Below, one piece after another: positions 17,457 to 26,627 of a stretch of DNA of 64,000 nt. Position 1 is the first letter of the stretch. Every line of letters starts with the position of its first letter. The stretch is from positions 124,001 through 188,000 of the forward strand of contig CAYLMA010000001.1 in NCBI GenBank assembly GCA_964384915.1, written 5' to 3'. Under the pieces are notes generated by a model. It was not told the DNA's origin and did no database searches. It saw only the letters and a list, made by a program, of their open reading frames with translations. This DNA is from Sulfurimicrobium sp964384915 (GTDB taxonomy: Bacteria > Pseudomonadota > Gammaproteobacteria > Burkholderiales > Sulfuricellaceae). The position numbers and the translations under genes are program-made.

Positions 17457-18356
17457 TTACCCGCGCGGATGGTGCACGGCATGCAGCCGCTTCAAGCGCT
17501 CCCGCGCCACGTGGGTGTAAATCTGGGTGGTGGAAATATCGGAGTGCCCCAGCAACATCTGCACCACTCTCAAATCAGCGCCGTGATTGAGCAAATGGGT
17601 GGCGAAGGCATGGCGCAGGGTGTGCGGCGAGAGATCACTGGACAAACCCGCCTGGGCGGCATAGCGCTTGATGAGATACCAGAATGCCTGACGCGTCATG
17701 GCGCCGCCACGCTGGGTCGCGAATACCGCAGCGCAAGCGTGGCCCGCCAGCAAGGCGGGGCGGGCCTCGGCCAGATAGCGCCGCAGCCAGTCCAGCGCTT
17801 CCGCGCCGAGCGGCACCAGGCGCTCCTTGGAACCCTTCCCCATGACCCGCACCACGCCCATCTCCAGGCTCAGCCCCTGCAGCGGCAAAGCCACCAGTTC
17901 CGACACGCGCAGCCCGGTGGCATAGAGGGTTTCCAGCATGGCCCTGTCGCGCAGGCCGAGAGGCTGAGCGATGTCAGGCGCATTCAGCAAGGCCTCGACG
18001 TCCGCTTCACTCAAAGACTTGGGCAAGGCACGCGGCAATTTTGGCATCTCGATGAGCAGGGTTGGGTCCGAAAGAACCTTACCCTGACGCAACTGGTAGC
18101 GGTAAAAGCGCCGCAGGCTGGAGAGCAGGCGGCTGCTCGTGGCGGCTTTGAGGTGTGCCGCAAACTGGTGCGACAGATAAGCGAGCAGATCCGCCTTGCC
18201 CGCATCCAGCAGATTCAAATGCCGCTCGCCCTCAAGCCACGCGGCAAACTGGCTGAGATCACGCCGGTAGCTTTCCAGCGTGTTGCGCGCCAGGCCCTCT
18301 TCGAGCCACAGCGCGTCGCAAAACTCATCCAGCAGTTCGGAGTTGGGCATGCTCAT
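17457..18356 (-). CDS. xerD: Site-specific tyrosine recombinase XerD
   Basis: XerD, with XerC, resolves chromosome dimers at dif. The 299-residue product has the normal length with an N-terminal core-binding domain (SAM-like fold, about 5-90) and a C-terminal catalytic domain. All catalytic residues are present: Arg150 (ATGLRVSEL), Lys174 (MGKGSKERL), His245 and Arg248 (HTLRHAFATHLL), His271 and Tyr280 (LGHSDISTTQIYTHV). The start at 18356 overlaps the ogt 3' end by 32 bases; a second ATG six bases on is equally possible. Its 3' end is partly repeated at 16984-17055. Confidence 0.93.
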   Translation of the reverse strand: MSMPNSELLDEFCDALWLEEGLARNTLESYRRDLSQFAAWLEGERHLNLLDAGKADLLAYLSHQFAAHLKAATSSRLLSSLRRFYRYQLRQGKVLSDPTLLIEMPKLPRALPKSLSEADVEALLNAPDIAQPLGLRDRAMLETLYATGLRVSELVALPLQGLSLEMGVVRVMGKGSKERLVPLGAEALDWLRRYLAEARPALLAGHACAAVFATQRGGAMTRQAFWYLIKRYAAQAGLSSDLSPHTLRHAFATHLLNHGADLRVVQMLLGHSDISTTQIYTHVARERLKRLHAVHHPRG

Positions 18357-18807
18357 GCTCCAGCAACCAGCGTTTGATCTGCAGCGGGCCGCCGTCTGCG
18401 TGATGCATGAAACCACCCAGGCCTGTCTTGGCCAGCACGCGGTGGCAGGGAATAATAACGGGAATGGGATTGGCGCCACACGCCTGGCCGACCGCACGCG
18501 GCGCGGAGCCAAGCTGGTTTGCCAGCGCGCCATAACTTTCCGACTTGCCGGAGGGAATCCCCAGCAGCGCCTGCCACACCCTGTGCTGATAGGGCGTGCC
18601 ATGTGGACGAAGCGGAAGGTCGAAGCAGAAACTCGGGTCGGCGACATAGGCTTGCAACTGGGCGCAGGCCTCCCGCGCCAGTGGCGTTATTGCCCGCAGG
18701 CGTGGCGTTTCGATGGGCAGAAAATCGATGCCCGTCAGATGATCACCCTCGGTTATGACACCCAGCACGCCGAAAGGCATGGCCAGCCGCGCATGGTAGA
18801 TTTTCAA
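18325..18807 (-). CDS. ogt: Methylated-DNA--protein-cysteine methyltransferase
   Basis: This suicide repair enzyme transfers the alkyl group from O6-alkylguanine to its own cysteine. The 160-residue product contains the active-site motif PCHRV with Cys121, the preceding helix-turn-helix (TPYQHRVWQALLGIPSGKSESYGALA) and the Arg finger region. Length fits Ogt-type enzymes. It lies directly upstream of xerD on the minus strand and overlaps it, so the two are probably cotranscribed. The symbol ogt is a family-level choice. Confidence 0.92.
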   Translation of the reverse strand: MKIYHARLAMPFGVLGVITEGDHLTGIDFLPIETPRLRAITPLAREACAQLQAYVADPSFCFDLPLRPHGTPYQHRVWQALLGIPSGKSESYGALANQLGSAPRAVGQACGANPIPVIIPCHRVLAKTGLGGFMHHADGGPLQIKRWLLEHEHAQLRTAG

Positions 18808-18835
18808 GACTGCTGCTCCAGTGCCCTCACCTCAC

Positions 18836-18934
18836 TATTGATCCGGCCATTTAATGTTTGAACTGTAGGTCGGACTTCAGTCCGATTTGTCGGGCTAAAG
18901 CCCGACCTACAACTGAAATAAGTTCTGGCCGGAT
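18836..18934. repeat. MITE-like palindromic repeat, copy 2 (most complete)
   Basis: The ends ATCCGGCCA (18841-18849) and TGGCCGGAT (18926-18934) are perfect inverted repeats. Inside are two palindromic cores, CGGACTTCAGTCCG and TCGGGCTAAAGCCCGA, within GTAGGTCGG...CCGACCTAC. The 94-base unit is preceded by TATTG, as in copy 3. Confidence 0.85.
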
Positions 18935-18954
18935 TATCCTGAATTAAGGTGCAC

Positions 18955-19034
18955 GGTCTTTGCGAGCGTAGCGAAGCAATCTTGTTTCTCAATGAGTTGC
19001 GAGATTGCTTCGTCTCTTCGTTCTTCGCAATGAC
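18955..19034. repeat. Imperfect palindrome of the GTCATTGCGAGG type, copy 2
   Basis: GCGAAGCAATCT (about 18971-18982) pairs with AGATTGCTTCG (about 19002-19012), and the right end reads TTCGCAATGAC. It is related to 11690-11768 and lies 20 bases from the MITE-like repeat. The remaining spacer to 19183 holds only a GC-rich hairpin (CCCGGC/GCCGGG near 19145-19160) that may end the rplS transcript. Confidence 0.75.
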
Positions 19035-19183
19035 GGGACTGCGGAACAAATTTGGGACGGGAGGTGCTGGAAAATAAGGGCGAAAAAAATAGCGCATCGC
19101 GCCATTCTAATGTATTCGTGGGGAGATTGTGCGGCCTCCCCGCCACCCGGCGCGGGCCGGGCAGCAGGAAAACCAGCGGGGTA

Positions 19184-19558
19184 TTACTCTGCCGCCTGTT
19201 TGCGGTTAGGCAGTTTTTCCTTGATACGCGCGGACTTGCCGGAGCGGTCGCGCAGGTAGTACAGCTTGGCGCGGCGCACATCACCGCGGCGTTTCACCTC
19301 GATGCTCGCCACCAGCGGGGAGTAGGTCTGGAAAGTACGCTCCACGCCCTCGCCGGAAGAAATTTTGCGCACGATGAAAGCGGAATTCAAGCCGCGATTG
19401 CGCTTGGCAATCACCACGCCTTCATAGGCCTGCAGACGCTCGCGGGTGCCTTCCTTCACTTTGACCTGCACCACCACGGTGTCGCCGGGGGCAAAAGCGG
19501 GAATGGTTTTACCCAGGCGGGCAATTTCTTCCTGTTCCAGTTGTTCGATGATATTCAT
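19184..19558 (-). CDS. rplS: 50S ribosomal protein L19
   Basis: L19 sits at the interface of the two ribosomal subunits. The 124-residue product begins MNIIEQLEQEEIARLGKTIP and contains the family signatures FAPGDTVVVQVKVKEG and RRGDVRRAKLYYLRDRSGKSARIKEK. It is the last gene of rpsP-rimM-trmD-rplS, twelve bases after trmD. Confidence 0.98.
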   Translation of the reverse strand: MNIIEQLEQEEIARLGKTIPAFAPGDTVVVQVKVKEGTRERLQAYEGVVIAKRNRGLNSAFIVRKISSGEGVERTFQTYSPLVASIEVKRRGDVRRAKLYYLRDRSGKSARIKEKLPNRKQAAE

Positions 19559-19570
19559 GTTTGCTTCCTT

Positions 19571-20338
19571 TTATTTTACGGCGTCTTGTTCCTGCTGATA
19601 CTCCGTCAGCAGCCGAGACTCCTCTTTGGTCAACTGGCGTTTTGCCAGCATATCAGGGCGGCGTTGCCAGGTGCGTCCAAGCGCCTGTTTCAGCCGCCAC
19701 TTTTGTATCAGGGCGTGGTTCCCGGACATCAGCACTTCCGGGACACGCTCACCCTGATAAATCTCGGGCCGGGTATAGTGCGGAAAATCCAGCAAGCCGT
19801 TCACAAACGAATCCTGCTCGGCCGATTCCGCATCGCCCAGCACCCCCGGCAATTGCCGGATAATGCTATCCATCAGCACCATGGCGGGAAGTTCTCCTCC
19901 CGAAAGCACATAGTCGCCGATGGAAATTTCTTCATCCACCTGGCGCTGCAAGAGGCGTTCATCCACCCCCTCGTAACGCCCGGCAAGTAAAATCAGTCCG
20001 CCCGTACCCACCAGATCCATCACCAGGGCATGATCGAGCAATCTTCCCTGCGGCGAGAGATAAACCACCCGGGTTTGCTCCGCACCCGCCGCATTTTGGG
20101 CCTGCCGTGCCGCCGTGATGGCTTGTTCCAGCGGCTCCGCCAGCATCACCATGCCCGGGCCGCCGCCGTAAGGCCGGTCATCCACCGTGCGGTAGTTGTT
20201 GCTGGTGAAATCGCGCGGATTCCACAGCCGCAACTGGTAGCTGGACTGTTCCTGCGCCCGCCGCGTGATGCCGCTCGCGGTGACAGCTTCAAACATCTGA
20301 GGAAACAGGGTAACGACATCGAACTGGTAAGGCGTCAC
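19571..20338 (-). CDS. trmD: tRNA (guanine-N1)-methyltransferase
   Basis: TrmD methylates G37 of tRNAs using S-adenosylmethionine and prevents frameshifting. From the GTG at 20338 the product has 255 residues, the family length, beginning with QFDVVTLFPQMF. The trefoil-knot SAM site is present (YLSPQGRLLDHA, LLAGRYEGVDER, YVLSGGELPAMVL). The GTG overlaps the rimM stop (GTGA), indicating coupling; an upstream GTG at 20353 would add five residues. Confidence 0.97.
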   Translation of the reverse strand: MTPYQFDVVTLFPQMFEAVTASGITRRAQEQSSYQLRLWNPRDFTSNNYRTVDDRPYGGGPGMVMLAEPLEQAITAARQAQNAAGAEQTRVVYLSPQGRLLDHALVMDLVGTGGLILLAGRYEGVDERLLQRQVDEEISIGDYVLSGGELPAMVLMDSIIRQLPGVLGDAESAEQDSFVNGLLDFPHYTRPEIYQGERVPEVLMSGNHALIQKWRLKQALGRTWQRRPDMLAKRQLTKEESRLLTEYQQEQDAVK

Positions 20339-20844
20339 CAATCCAGACCCCACTCCACCCGGATCGTGCCCGCAGCCAGATCCACTTCCTGTATCACTTG
20401 CGGCACGAAAGGAATCAGTCTTTCGCGATCACCCTGTACCACCAGCACGTCATTGGCGCCCGTTTCCAGCAGTTCGCTGACCTTGCCCAAGGCCTGCTGC
20501 TCGGTGTTAAATACGCTCAAGCCGATCAGGTCAGACCAGTAATATTCGTTTGCCGCAGGCTCGGGCAACGCATCGCGGGGAACTGCAATCTCACTGCCGC
20601 GCAATGCGGCAGCAGCGTCCCGGTCATCGCAGCCGGCAAGGTGCACCACCAGCGACTTGCTGTGCACCTCGGAATCCAGCACAACAACTTCGCGCCATTG
20701 GCCATTCTTCCCCAGCCACCATGAGGGGTAGTCGAGCAGGCTATCCGTGTATTCGGTATGCGCGTGGATTTTGACCCAGCCGCGCACTCCGAACGGGACG
20801 CCGACGCCCCCCATGACAACGAGGTGATCGGGTTGCTGCGCCAC
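20335..20844 (-). CDS. rimM: 16S rRNA processing protein RimM
   Basis: RimM assists maturation of the 30S subunit head and binds S19. The 169-residue product has the N-terminal RimM barrel (GGVGVPFGVRGWVKIH) and the C-terminal PRC-barrel (EYYWSDLIGLSVFN, then DVLVVQGDRERLIPFV). It lies between rpsP and trmD with the standard gene order and overlaps trmD by four bases. Confidence 0.96.
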   Translation of the reverse strand: MAQQPDHLVVMGGVGVPFGVRGWVKIHAHTEYTDSLLDYPSWWLGKNGQWREVVVLDSEVHSKSLVVHLAGCDDRDAAAALRGSEIAVPRDALPEPAANEYYWSDLIGLSVFNTEQQALGKVSELLETGANDVLVVQGDRERLIPFVPQVIQEVDLAAGTIRVEWGLDW

Positions 20845-20877
20845 CTGTTGCTCAGACTGCGGAAAAGACCGAATTAT

Positions 20878-21129
20878 TTAGGCTGCCGCGACTGCGGCGC
20901 GCTTAACCAGCTTCGCCACTGCGTCGCTCAGTTGCGCACCCTTGCTTTGCCAATAAGCAACGCGTTCGGAATCGATGCGCATGCCTTCCTGGCCCTCTTG
21001 CGCCAGCGGGTTGTAAAAACCCACGCGCTCGATGAAACGGCCGTCGCGACGCTCGCGAGAATCAGCCACCACCAGATTGTAGAATGGGCGCTTTTTGGCG
21101 CCGCCACGGGCGAGTCGAATGATAACCAT
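20878..21129 (-). CDS. rpsP: 30S ribosomal protein S16
   Basis: The 83-residue protein has the S16 start MVIIRLARGGAKKRPFYNLV, the ADSRERRDGRFIERVGFYNPLA block and an Ala-rich end. It is the first gene of the operon; ffh lies 71 bases upstream on the same strand. Confidence 0.98.
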   Translation of the reverse strand: MVIIRLARGGAKKRPFYNLVVADSRERRDGRFIERVGFYNPLAQEGQEGMRIDSERVAYWQSKGAQLSDAVAKLVKRAAVAAA

Positions 21130-21200
21130 AGTTTCAGCCTACTTAAATTCTTGAAAAAGAGCGCGATTTTACGACATTCCGGGCACAGATTGCAAGGACG

Positions 21201-22553
21201 TTATCGCATGCCGGGCAGAATGCCTTTCATGCCGCGCATCATTTTTGCCATGCCCCCGCCCTTGGAGAACATTTTCATCATTTTCTGGGTTTGCTCGAAC
21301 TGGCTTAACAGGCGGTTCACATCCTGCACCTGAACCCCCGCACCCGCGGCGATGCGCCGTTTTCGCGAAGCCTTGATGAGCTCCGGCTTGCGCCGTTCCT
21401 GCGGGGTCATGGAATTGATGATGCCTTCCAGGCGGCCCACCATCTTGTCGTTGACCTGGGCATCGCCCGCCATCTGACCCAACTGCCCGGGCAGCTTGTC
21501 CATGACGGCGGCCATGCCACCCATTTTCTTCATTTGCTGCATCTGCTGTTTGAAATCCTCGAGATCAAAGCTCTTGCCGGACTTGAGCTTCTTCGCCAGC
21601 TTTTGCGCTTCTTCCTGGTCCACGCCGCGCTGCGCATCCTCGATCAACGACAACACGTCACCCATGCCCAGCACGCGGGAGGCCATGCGGTCCGGATAGA
21701 ACGCTTCCAGGCCGCCCGACTTCTCGCCCACGCCGACAAATTTGATCGGCTTGCCGGTGACATGCCGCACCGACAGCGCCGCTCCGCCCCGCGCATCGCC
21801 GTCCAGCTTGGTCAAAATCACGCCGGTGAGCGGAAGCGCTTCGCTGAAGGCACGGGCGGTATTCACCGCATCCTGGCCCTGCATCGCATCGACCACGAAC
21901 AGGGTTTCCACCGGGTCAAGCGCCGCATGCAGATGCTTGATCTCCCCCATCATGGCCTCATCGATCGCCAGCCGGCCGGCCGTATCGACGATCACGACAT
22001 CGAAAAAATGTTTGCGTGCGAAATCTACCGCATCAAGGGCAATCTGCTCCGGCTGCTGCCCGGCATCCGAAGGGAAAAAGTCCGTTTCCAACTGCTGCGC
22101 CAGGGTTTTCAACTGCTCTATGGCTGCCGGCCGATAAACGTCACAGCTGGTCAGCAGCACTTTTTTCTTCATCTGCTCGCGCAGAAATTTTGCCAGCTTC
22201 CCCGCCGTCGTGGTTTTCCCCGCGCCCTGCAAGCCCGCCAGCAAAATGACTGCGGGGGGGCGCGCCGCCAGATTGAGGGTGGCATTGTGCTCACCCATGA
22301 GGCGGGTCAACTCTTCGTAAACCACCTGCACCACCGCCTGCCCCGGCGTCAGGCTGGACAGCACTTCCTGGCCGAGCGCCCGCTCCCTGACCTGGGCGAT
22401 GAAGTCCTTCACCACCGGCAGCGCCACGTCCGCCTCCAGCAAGGCCATGCGAACTTCACGCAAGGCATCCTGGATATTGGCTTCGGTCAATCGCGCCTGG
22501 CCGCGCAGGTTTTTTATGACGCCGGAAAGGCGCTGAGAAAGATTGTCAAACAT
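21201..22553 (-). CDS. ffh: Signal recognition particle protein Ffh (SRP54)
   Basis: Ffh binds signal sequences on nascent chains together with 4.5S RNA and delivers ribosomes to FtsY. The 450-residue GTPase has the N domain, the P-loop LAGLQGAGKTTTAGKLAKFL (about 100-120), DTAGR (G3), TKLDGDARGG (G4), and a Met-rich M domain ending in a run of methionines (MKKMGG, MFSKGGGMAKMMRG). It is divergent from the CcsA-like gene at 22632. Confidence 0.98.
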   Translation of the reverse strand: MFDNLSQRLSGVIKNLRGQARLTEANIQDALREVRMALLEADVALPVVKDFIAQVRERALGQEVLSSLTPGQAVVQVVYEELTRLMGEHNATLNLAARPPAVILLAGLQGAGKTTTAGKLAKFLREQMKKKVLLTSCDVYRPAAIEQLKTLAQQLETDFFPSDAGQQPEQIALDAVDFARKHFFDVVIVDTAGRLAIDEAMMGEIKHLHAALDPVETLFVVDAMQGQDAVNTARAFSEALPLTGVILTKLDGDARGGAALSVRHVTGKPIKFVGVGEKSGGLEAFYPDRMASRVLGMGDVLSLIEDAQRGVDQEEAQKLAKKLKSGKSFDLEDFKQQMQQMKKMGGMAAVMDKLPGQLGQMAGDAQVNDKMVGRLEGIINSMTPQERRKPELIKASRKRRIAAGAGVQVQDVNRLLSQFEQTQKMMKMFSKGGGMAKMMRGMKGILPGMR

Positions 22554-22631
22554 GTGAATTCCTGGTGCTCATCGTGTTGCCGCCGGAAGCGGTTAGTGTA
22601 GAATCGGAAAAACTGAATTTTATCCCAAACC

Positions 22632-23450
22632 ATGCCGGAATTATTACCTCTTTTCCTGACTGCCTTTCTCTATGCCGGACTCGGCGCCTATTTCTGGCGC
22701 GCGCTTTGGCTCGGGGCGAATACCGCTACAGCGCCCCAAGTTTGGGAAAAACCCGCCATTTTGCTGCCACTGCTGTTCCATGCATGGCTGTTGCTGCAAT
22801 TTATCATTCAACCGGACGGGATCAAACTTGGCGTTGGACATGCAATATCCGCCATCGCCTGGCTCACGGTTCTAGTGTACTGGCTAGGCAGCCTGCGCAA
22901 CAATCTGGGATGCCTGCAGGGCTTTGTGCTGCCTTTTGCGGCCATCAGTCTGGCCGCCCCCTTGGTTTTCCCTGCCTCCCATACCCTGCTGCATACCGAA
23001 CAAACCCTGTTCAAGGTGCATTTATTTATCGCCAGCCTTGCCTACAGCCTGTTTACCATCGCCGCCATGCATGCCCTTCTGATGGCAATGGCGGAACGCC
23101 ATCTCCATCATTCCAGGTCGTTTTCGACCCTGCTGCAAAGGCTCCCGCCGTTGCTCACCATGGAGCATCTTTTATTCCGCATCCTGTGGGCAGGCTTCGC
23201 CCTGCTTACCCTCACGCTGGCCAGCGGCATGCTGTTTTCCGAAGAATTATTTGGCAAGGCACTGCAACTCAGCCACAAAACCATATTTGCATTAATTTCG
23301 TGGGGCATTTATGCCGCTCTGCTGGGCGGGCGCCTGCGTTATGGCTGGCGCGGACGTACTGCCATACGCTGGACGCTGAGCGGGTTCATGGCTCTGTTGT
23401 TGGCTTATATCGGCAGCAAATTCGTACTCGAAATCATTCTTGGCCGTTGA
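22632..23450 (+). CDS. CcsA/YpjD-like inner membrane protein (cytochrome c assembly family)
   Basis: The 272-residue protein has about eight hydrophobic helices and belongs to the cytochrome c assembly family. The late segment has LSHKTIFALISWGIYAALLGGRLRYGWRG, matching the conserved His and WGIYA of this group. It is much shorter than true CcmC/CcmF or CcsA, lacks a full WWD tryptophan-rich motif, and no other ccm gene is nearby, so a direct role in heme delivery is unproven. This gene is commonly found between ffh and a corC-like gene in betaproteobacteria. Confidence 0.8.
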   Translation: MPELLPLFLTAFLYAGLGAYFWRALWLGANTATAPQVWEKPAILLPLLFHAWLLLQFIIQPDGIKLGVGHAISAIAWLTVLVYWLGSLRNNLGCLQGFVLPFAAISLAAPLVFPASHTLLHTEQTLFKVHLFIASLAYSLFTIAAMHALLMAMAERHLHHSRSFSTLLQRLPPLLTMEHLLFRILWAGFALLTLTLASGMLFSEELFGKALQLSHKTIFALISWGIYAALLGGRLRYGWRGRTAIRWTLSGFMALLLAYIGSKFVLEIILGR

Positions 23451-23519
23451 ATAAAAAAATAAACACATATCAGGGCCTCAAAACCTCACCAGTTTTTCAT
23501 CGCATAAGGATTCCGTCCC

Positions 23520-24797
23520 TTGGACGACACCCCCATTAGCGTGCTGTTAGGCGCGCTTATCGTTCTGCTGATCCTTTCGGGTTTTTTTTCCATCTCCGAA
23601 ACCAGCATGATGGCACTCAACCGTTACCGCCTGAAACATCTTGCCCAATCCGGCAACCGTGGCGCCAAGCTCACCACCCAATTGCTGGCCCGAACCGACA
23701 AGCTGCTCGGCGTGATCCTGCTGGGCAACAACCTGATTAACGCGGCATCCGCAACCCTGGTCACCATCATCACCGTCCGCCTGGTCGGCGAAGGAGAGCT
23801 GGCCCTGTCCATCAGCACACTGGTGGTCACTTTTGCCATTCTGGTATTCAGCGAAATCACACCCAAAATCATGGGGGCGGCCTATCCTGAGCGGATCGCG
23901 CTGCCGCTGAGTTTCGTGCTTACCCCCCTGCTGAAACTGTTTTACCCCATCGTATGGTTCGTCAACCTGTTCGTTCAGGCTCTGTTATGGGTCCTGCGCC
24001 TGAAACCCGGCGGCGAGGCTGCCAGCAGCTTGAGCCTGGAGGAATTACGCACACTGGTGCTGGAGGCCGGACACTACATCCCGCAAAAACATCAGAGCAT
24101 CCTGATCAACCTGTTCGGGCTGGAAAACATCACCGTGGATGATGTCATGACGCCGCGCAACCAGATCGAGGCCATCGACATTGATGCACCAGCGGAAGAA
24201 ATCCGCCGCCAGCTTTCCACCAGCCACCACACCCGCATCCTGGTTTACCAGGGGCAACTGGATAACATCATCGGCCTGGTCCATGTGCGCAAAGTGCTGC
24301 ACCAGACCCAGACTGGAGAACTTGACGCCGACGCGTTGCGCGACATCTTGCACGAACCCTATTTCATCCCCGCCGGCACCGCCTTGTTTACCCAATTGCA
24401 GCATTTCCAGGAAAACCAGCGCCGCCTCGGCATGGTCGTCGACGAATATGGCGAACTGCTTGGGCTGGTCAGCCTGGAAGATATTCTGGAAGAAATTGTG
24501 GGCGAATTCACCACCCACGCCCCGGCCCAGGGCAGCACCTATCGCCGCCAGGATGACGGCAGCTGGCTGGTGGACGGAAGCAGCCAGCTACGCGACCTGA
24601 ACCGCAAGCTGGGGCTGCAATTTCCGCTGGATGGGCCAAAAACCCTGAACGGCCTGATTCTCGAGCATCTGGAAGACATCCCGGAAGCCGGCATCAGCCT
24701 GAAAATTTCCGGCGTGGCCCTGGAAATCATGCAAACCCAGGACCGCTCGGTAAAGGGAGTCAGAATCTTCCCCGCAGCCAGCAGGGCTGAGCAATAG
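23520..24797 (+). CDS. CNNM/CorC-family transporter-associated protein (DUF21-CBS-CorC_HlyC)
   Basis: The 425-residue protein has a DUF21 membrane domain with three or four helices (about 5-180; GFFSISETSMMALNRYRL at the start), a CBS pair (about 205-335; VDDVMTPRNQIEAID, LGLVSLEDILEEIVGE), and a C-terminal CorC_HlyC domain. Family members take part in magnesium or cobalt homeostasis. The start is a TTG at 23520, with AAGGA nine bases before it; no ATG lies before the first membrane helix. It comes just before the pilB cluster. Confidence 0.88.
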   Translation: MDDTPISVLLGALIVLLILSGFFSISETSMMALNRYRLKHLAQSGNRGAKLTTQLLARTDKLLGVILLGNNLINAASATLVTIITVRLVGEGELALSISTLVVTFAILVFSEITPKIMGAAYPERIALPLSFVLTPLLKLFYPIVWFVNLFVQALLWVLRLKPGGEAASSLSLEELRTLVLEAGHYIPQKHQSILINLFGLENITVDDVMTPRNQIEAIDIDAPAEEIRRQLSTSHHTRILVYQGQLDNIIGLVHVRKVLHQTQTGELDADALRDILHEPYFIPAGTALFTQLQHFQENQRRLGMVVDEYGELLGLVSLEDILEEIVGEFTTHAPAQGSTYRRQDDGSWLVDGSSQLRDLNRKLGLQFPLDGPKTLNGLILEHLEDIPEAGISLKISGVALEIMQTQDRSVKGVRIFPAASRAEQ

Positions 24798-24874
24798 CGC
24801 CGCCCGCCTTTACAAAAAAACATGCAGGGGGCATCATTTGGCAATAATTCCACATACGGGGCAAAGAACTCAAG

Positions 24875-26599
24875 ATGGTCGCTGCAACGGTTTCAACTGG
24901 ATTAAGCGGTCTGGCTCGCTCCCTGGTTCAACAGGGTCTGTTGATTGACGCCGACGCCGATGCGATCCAGGCACAGGCTAGCGCCTCCAAAGTCAGCTTT
25001 GTCAGCCAGCTGATTCAAAGCAACAAGCTGAATGCCCTGCAAATCGCCGAGTTTGCCTCGCAGAATTTCGGCTTTCCTCTACTCGATCTGAGCGCTGTTG
25101 ACGCCGACCATCTGCCCAAGGGCGTACTGGACGCCTCGATCGTACAAAGCCGGCGCATTCTCGCCCTGTACCAGCGCGGCACTCATCTTTTTATCGCCAC
25201 GTCCGACCCCACCAACCTGCAGACGCTCAATGATGTCCGCTTTCAAACCAACCACAGCGTCGAACAGGTGGTGGTGGAGGACAACAAACTTGGCAAGCTG
25301 ATCGAAAAATTTGTCGAATCCAGCGACACGTCGATGAAAAGCCTGGATGTCGAAGACATCGGCGACCTCGAATTCACTGACGACGAAACTCAGGCAAAGG
25401 CAAGGCAGGACGAAAGCGCCAGCGCAGAGATCGACGATGCCCCGGTAGTCAAATACCTGCAGAAAATTCTCATGGACGCGATCAATGGCGGCGCATCCGA
25501 TATTCACTTCGAACCCTATGAGAAGTTTTACCGCATTCGCTACCGCACTGACGGCATACTATATGAAGTGGCTCAACCCCCTCTCGCCATCAAGGACAAG
25601 ATTTCTTCACGCATCAAGGTGATTTCCAAACTGGATATCGCTGAAAAACGCGTTCCCCAGGATGGGCGGATGAAGCTGGTGCTCTCCAAGAACCGCGCCA
25701 TCGACTTCCGCGTCAGCACGCTGCCCACGCTGTATGGCGAGAAGATCGTGATGCGTATTCTCGACCCTTCCAGCGCCACGCTGGGGATTGACGCCCTGGG
25801 CTACGATCCGGACCAGAAGGAAGCCCTGCTCAGCGCGATCGAACGCCCTTATGGCATGGTGCTGGTTACCGGCCCGACCGGTAGCGGAAAAACGGTATCG
25901 CTGTATACCTGCCTGAATATTCTCAACAAGCCGGGCGTCAACATCTCGACCGCCGAAGATCCGGCCGAAATCAACCTGCCCGGCGTCAACCAGGTCAACG
26001 TCAACGACAAGGCGGGGCTGACTTTCGCCGCCGCGCTCAAGTCCTTCCTGCGCCAGGACCCGGACGTGATCATGGTAGGCGAGATCCGCGACCTGGAAAC
26101 GGCCGACATCGCCATCAAGGCGGCGCAAACCGGCCATATGGTGCTGTCCACCCTGCACACCAACGACGCACCCGCCACTTTGACGCGGCTGATGAACATG
26201 GGCGTGGCGCCTTTCAACATCGCCTCATCGGTGATCATGATCACCGCCCAGCGGCTGGCGCGCCGTTTATGCAGCTGCAAAAAACCCATCGACATCCCCC
26301 GCGAAGCCCTGCTGCGCGCCGGCTTTACCGAGAATGAACTGGATGGCAGCTGGCAGCCCTACGGCCATGTTGGCTGTGAAAAATGCAAGGGTTCCGGCTA
26401 CAAGGGCCGGGTCGGCATTTATCAGGTCATGCCGATCACCGAAGAGATGAGCCGCCTCATCATGAAGAACGGCACCGCCCATGACATCGCCGACCAGGCG
26501 CGCCGCGAGGGCGTGCAAGACCTGCGCCAGGCCGGGCTGCGCAAGGTCAGGGCCGGACTGACCTCGCTGGAAGAAATTGAAGCCGTGACCAACGAGTAA
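24875..26599 (+). CDS. pilB: Type IV pilus assembly ATPase PilB
   Basis: PilB is the hexameric cytoplasmic motor for pilus extension. The 574-residue product has an N-terminal MshEN-like domain (about 10-160), a linker, and the secretion ATPase core with Walker A (TGPTGSGKTVSLYT), Asp box, Walker B (DPDVIMVGEIRDLETA) and the His box (STLHTNDAPATLTRL). A zinc-binding tetracysteine site (CSCKK and CEKCKGSGYKGR) is present, as in PilB and GspE. pilC follows 28 bases downstream. Confidence 0.96.
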   Translation: MVAATVSTGLSGLARSLVQQGLLIDADADAIQAQASASKVSFVSQLIQSNKLNALQIAEFASQNFGFPLLDLSAVDADHLPKGVLDASIVQSRRILALYQRGTHLFIATSDPTNLQTLNDVRFQTNHSVEQVVVEDNKLGKLIEKFVESSDTSMKSLDVEDIGDLEFTDDETQAKARQDESASAEIDDAPVVKYLQKILMDAINGGASDIHFEPYEKFYRIRYRTDGILYEVAQPPLAIKDKISSRIKVISKLDIAEKRVPQDGRMKLVLSKNRAIDFRVSTLPTLYGEKIVMRILDPSSATLGIDALGYDPDQKEALLSAIERPYGMVLVTGPTGSGKTVSLYTCLNILNKPGVNISTAEDPAEINLPGVNQVNVNDKAGLTFAAALKSFLRQDPDVIMVGEIRDLETADIAIKAAQTGHMVLSTLHTNDAPATLTRLMNMGVAPFNIASSVIMITAQRLARRLCSCKKPIDIPREALLRAGFTENELDGSWQPYGHVGCEKCKGSGYKGRVGIYQVMPITEEMSRLIMKNGTAHDIADQARREGVQDLRQAGLRKVRAGLTSLEEIEAVTNE

Positions 26600-26627
26600 G
26601 CGTGACCAACGAAACAGGAAAGCACCC

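Noticed and set aside
17202..18377. Plus-strand frame opposite xerD and the PIN relic
   Set aside because: It mirrors the xerD codons; all six catalytic residues are in the minus-strand frame.
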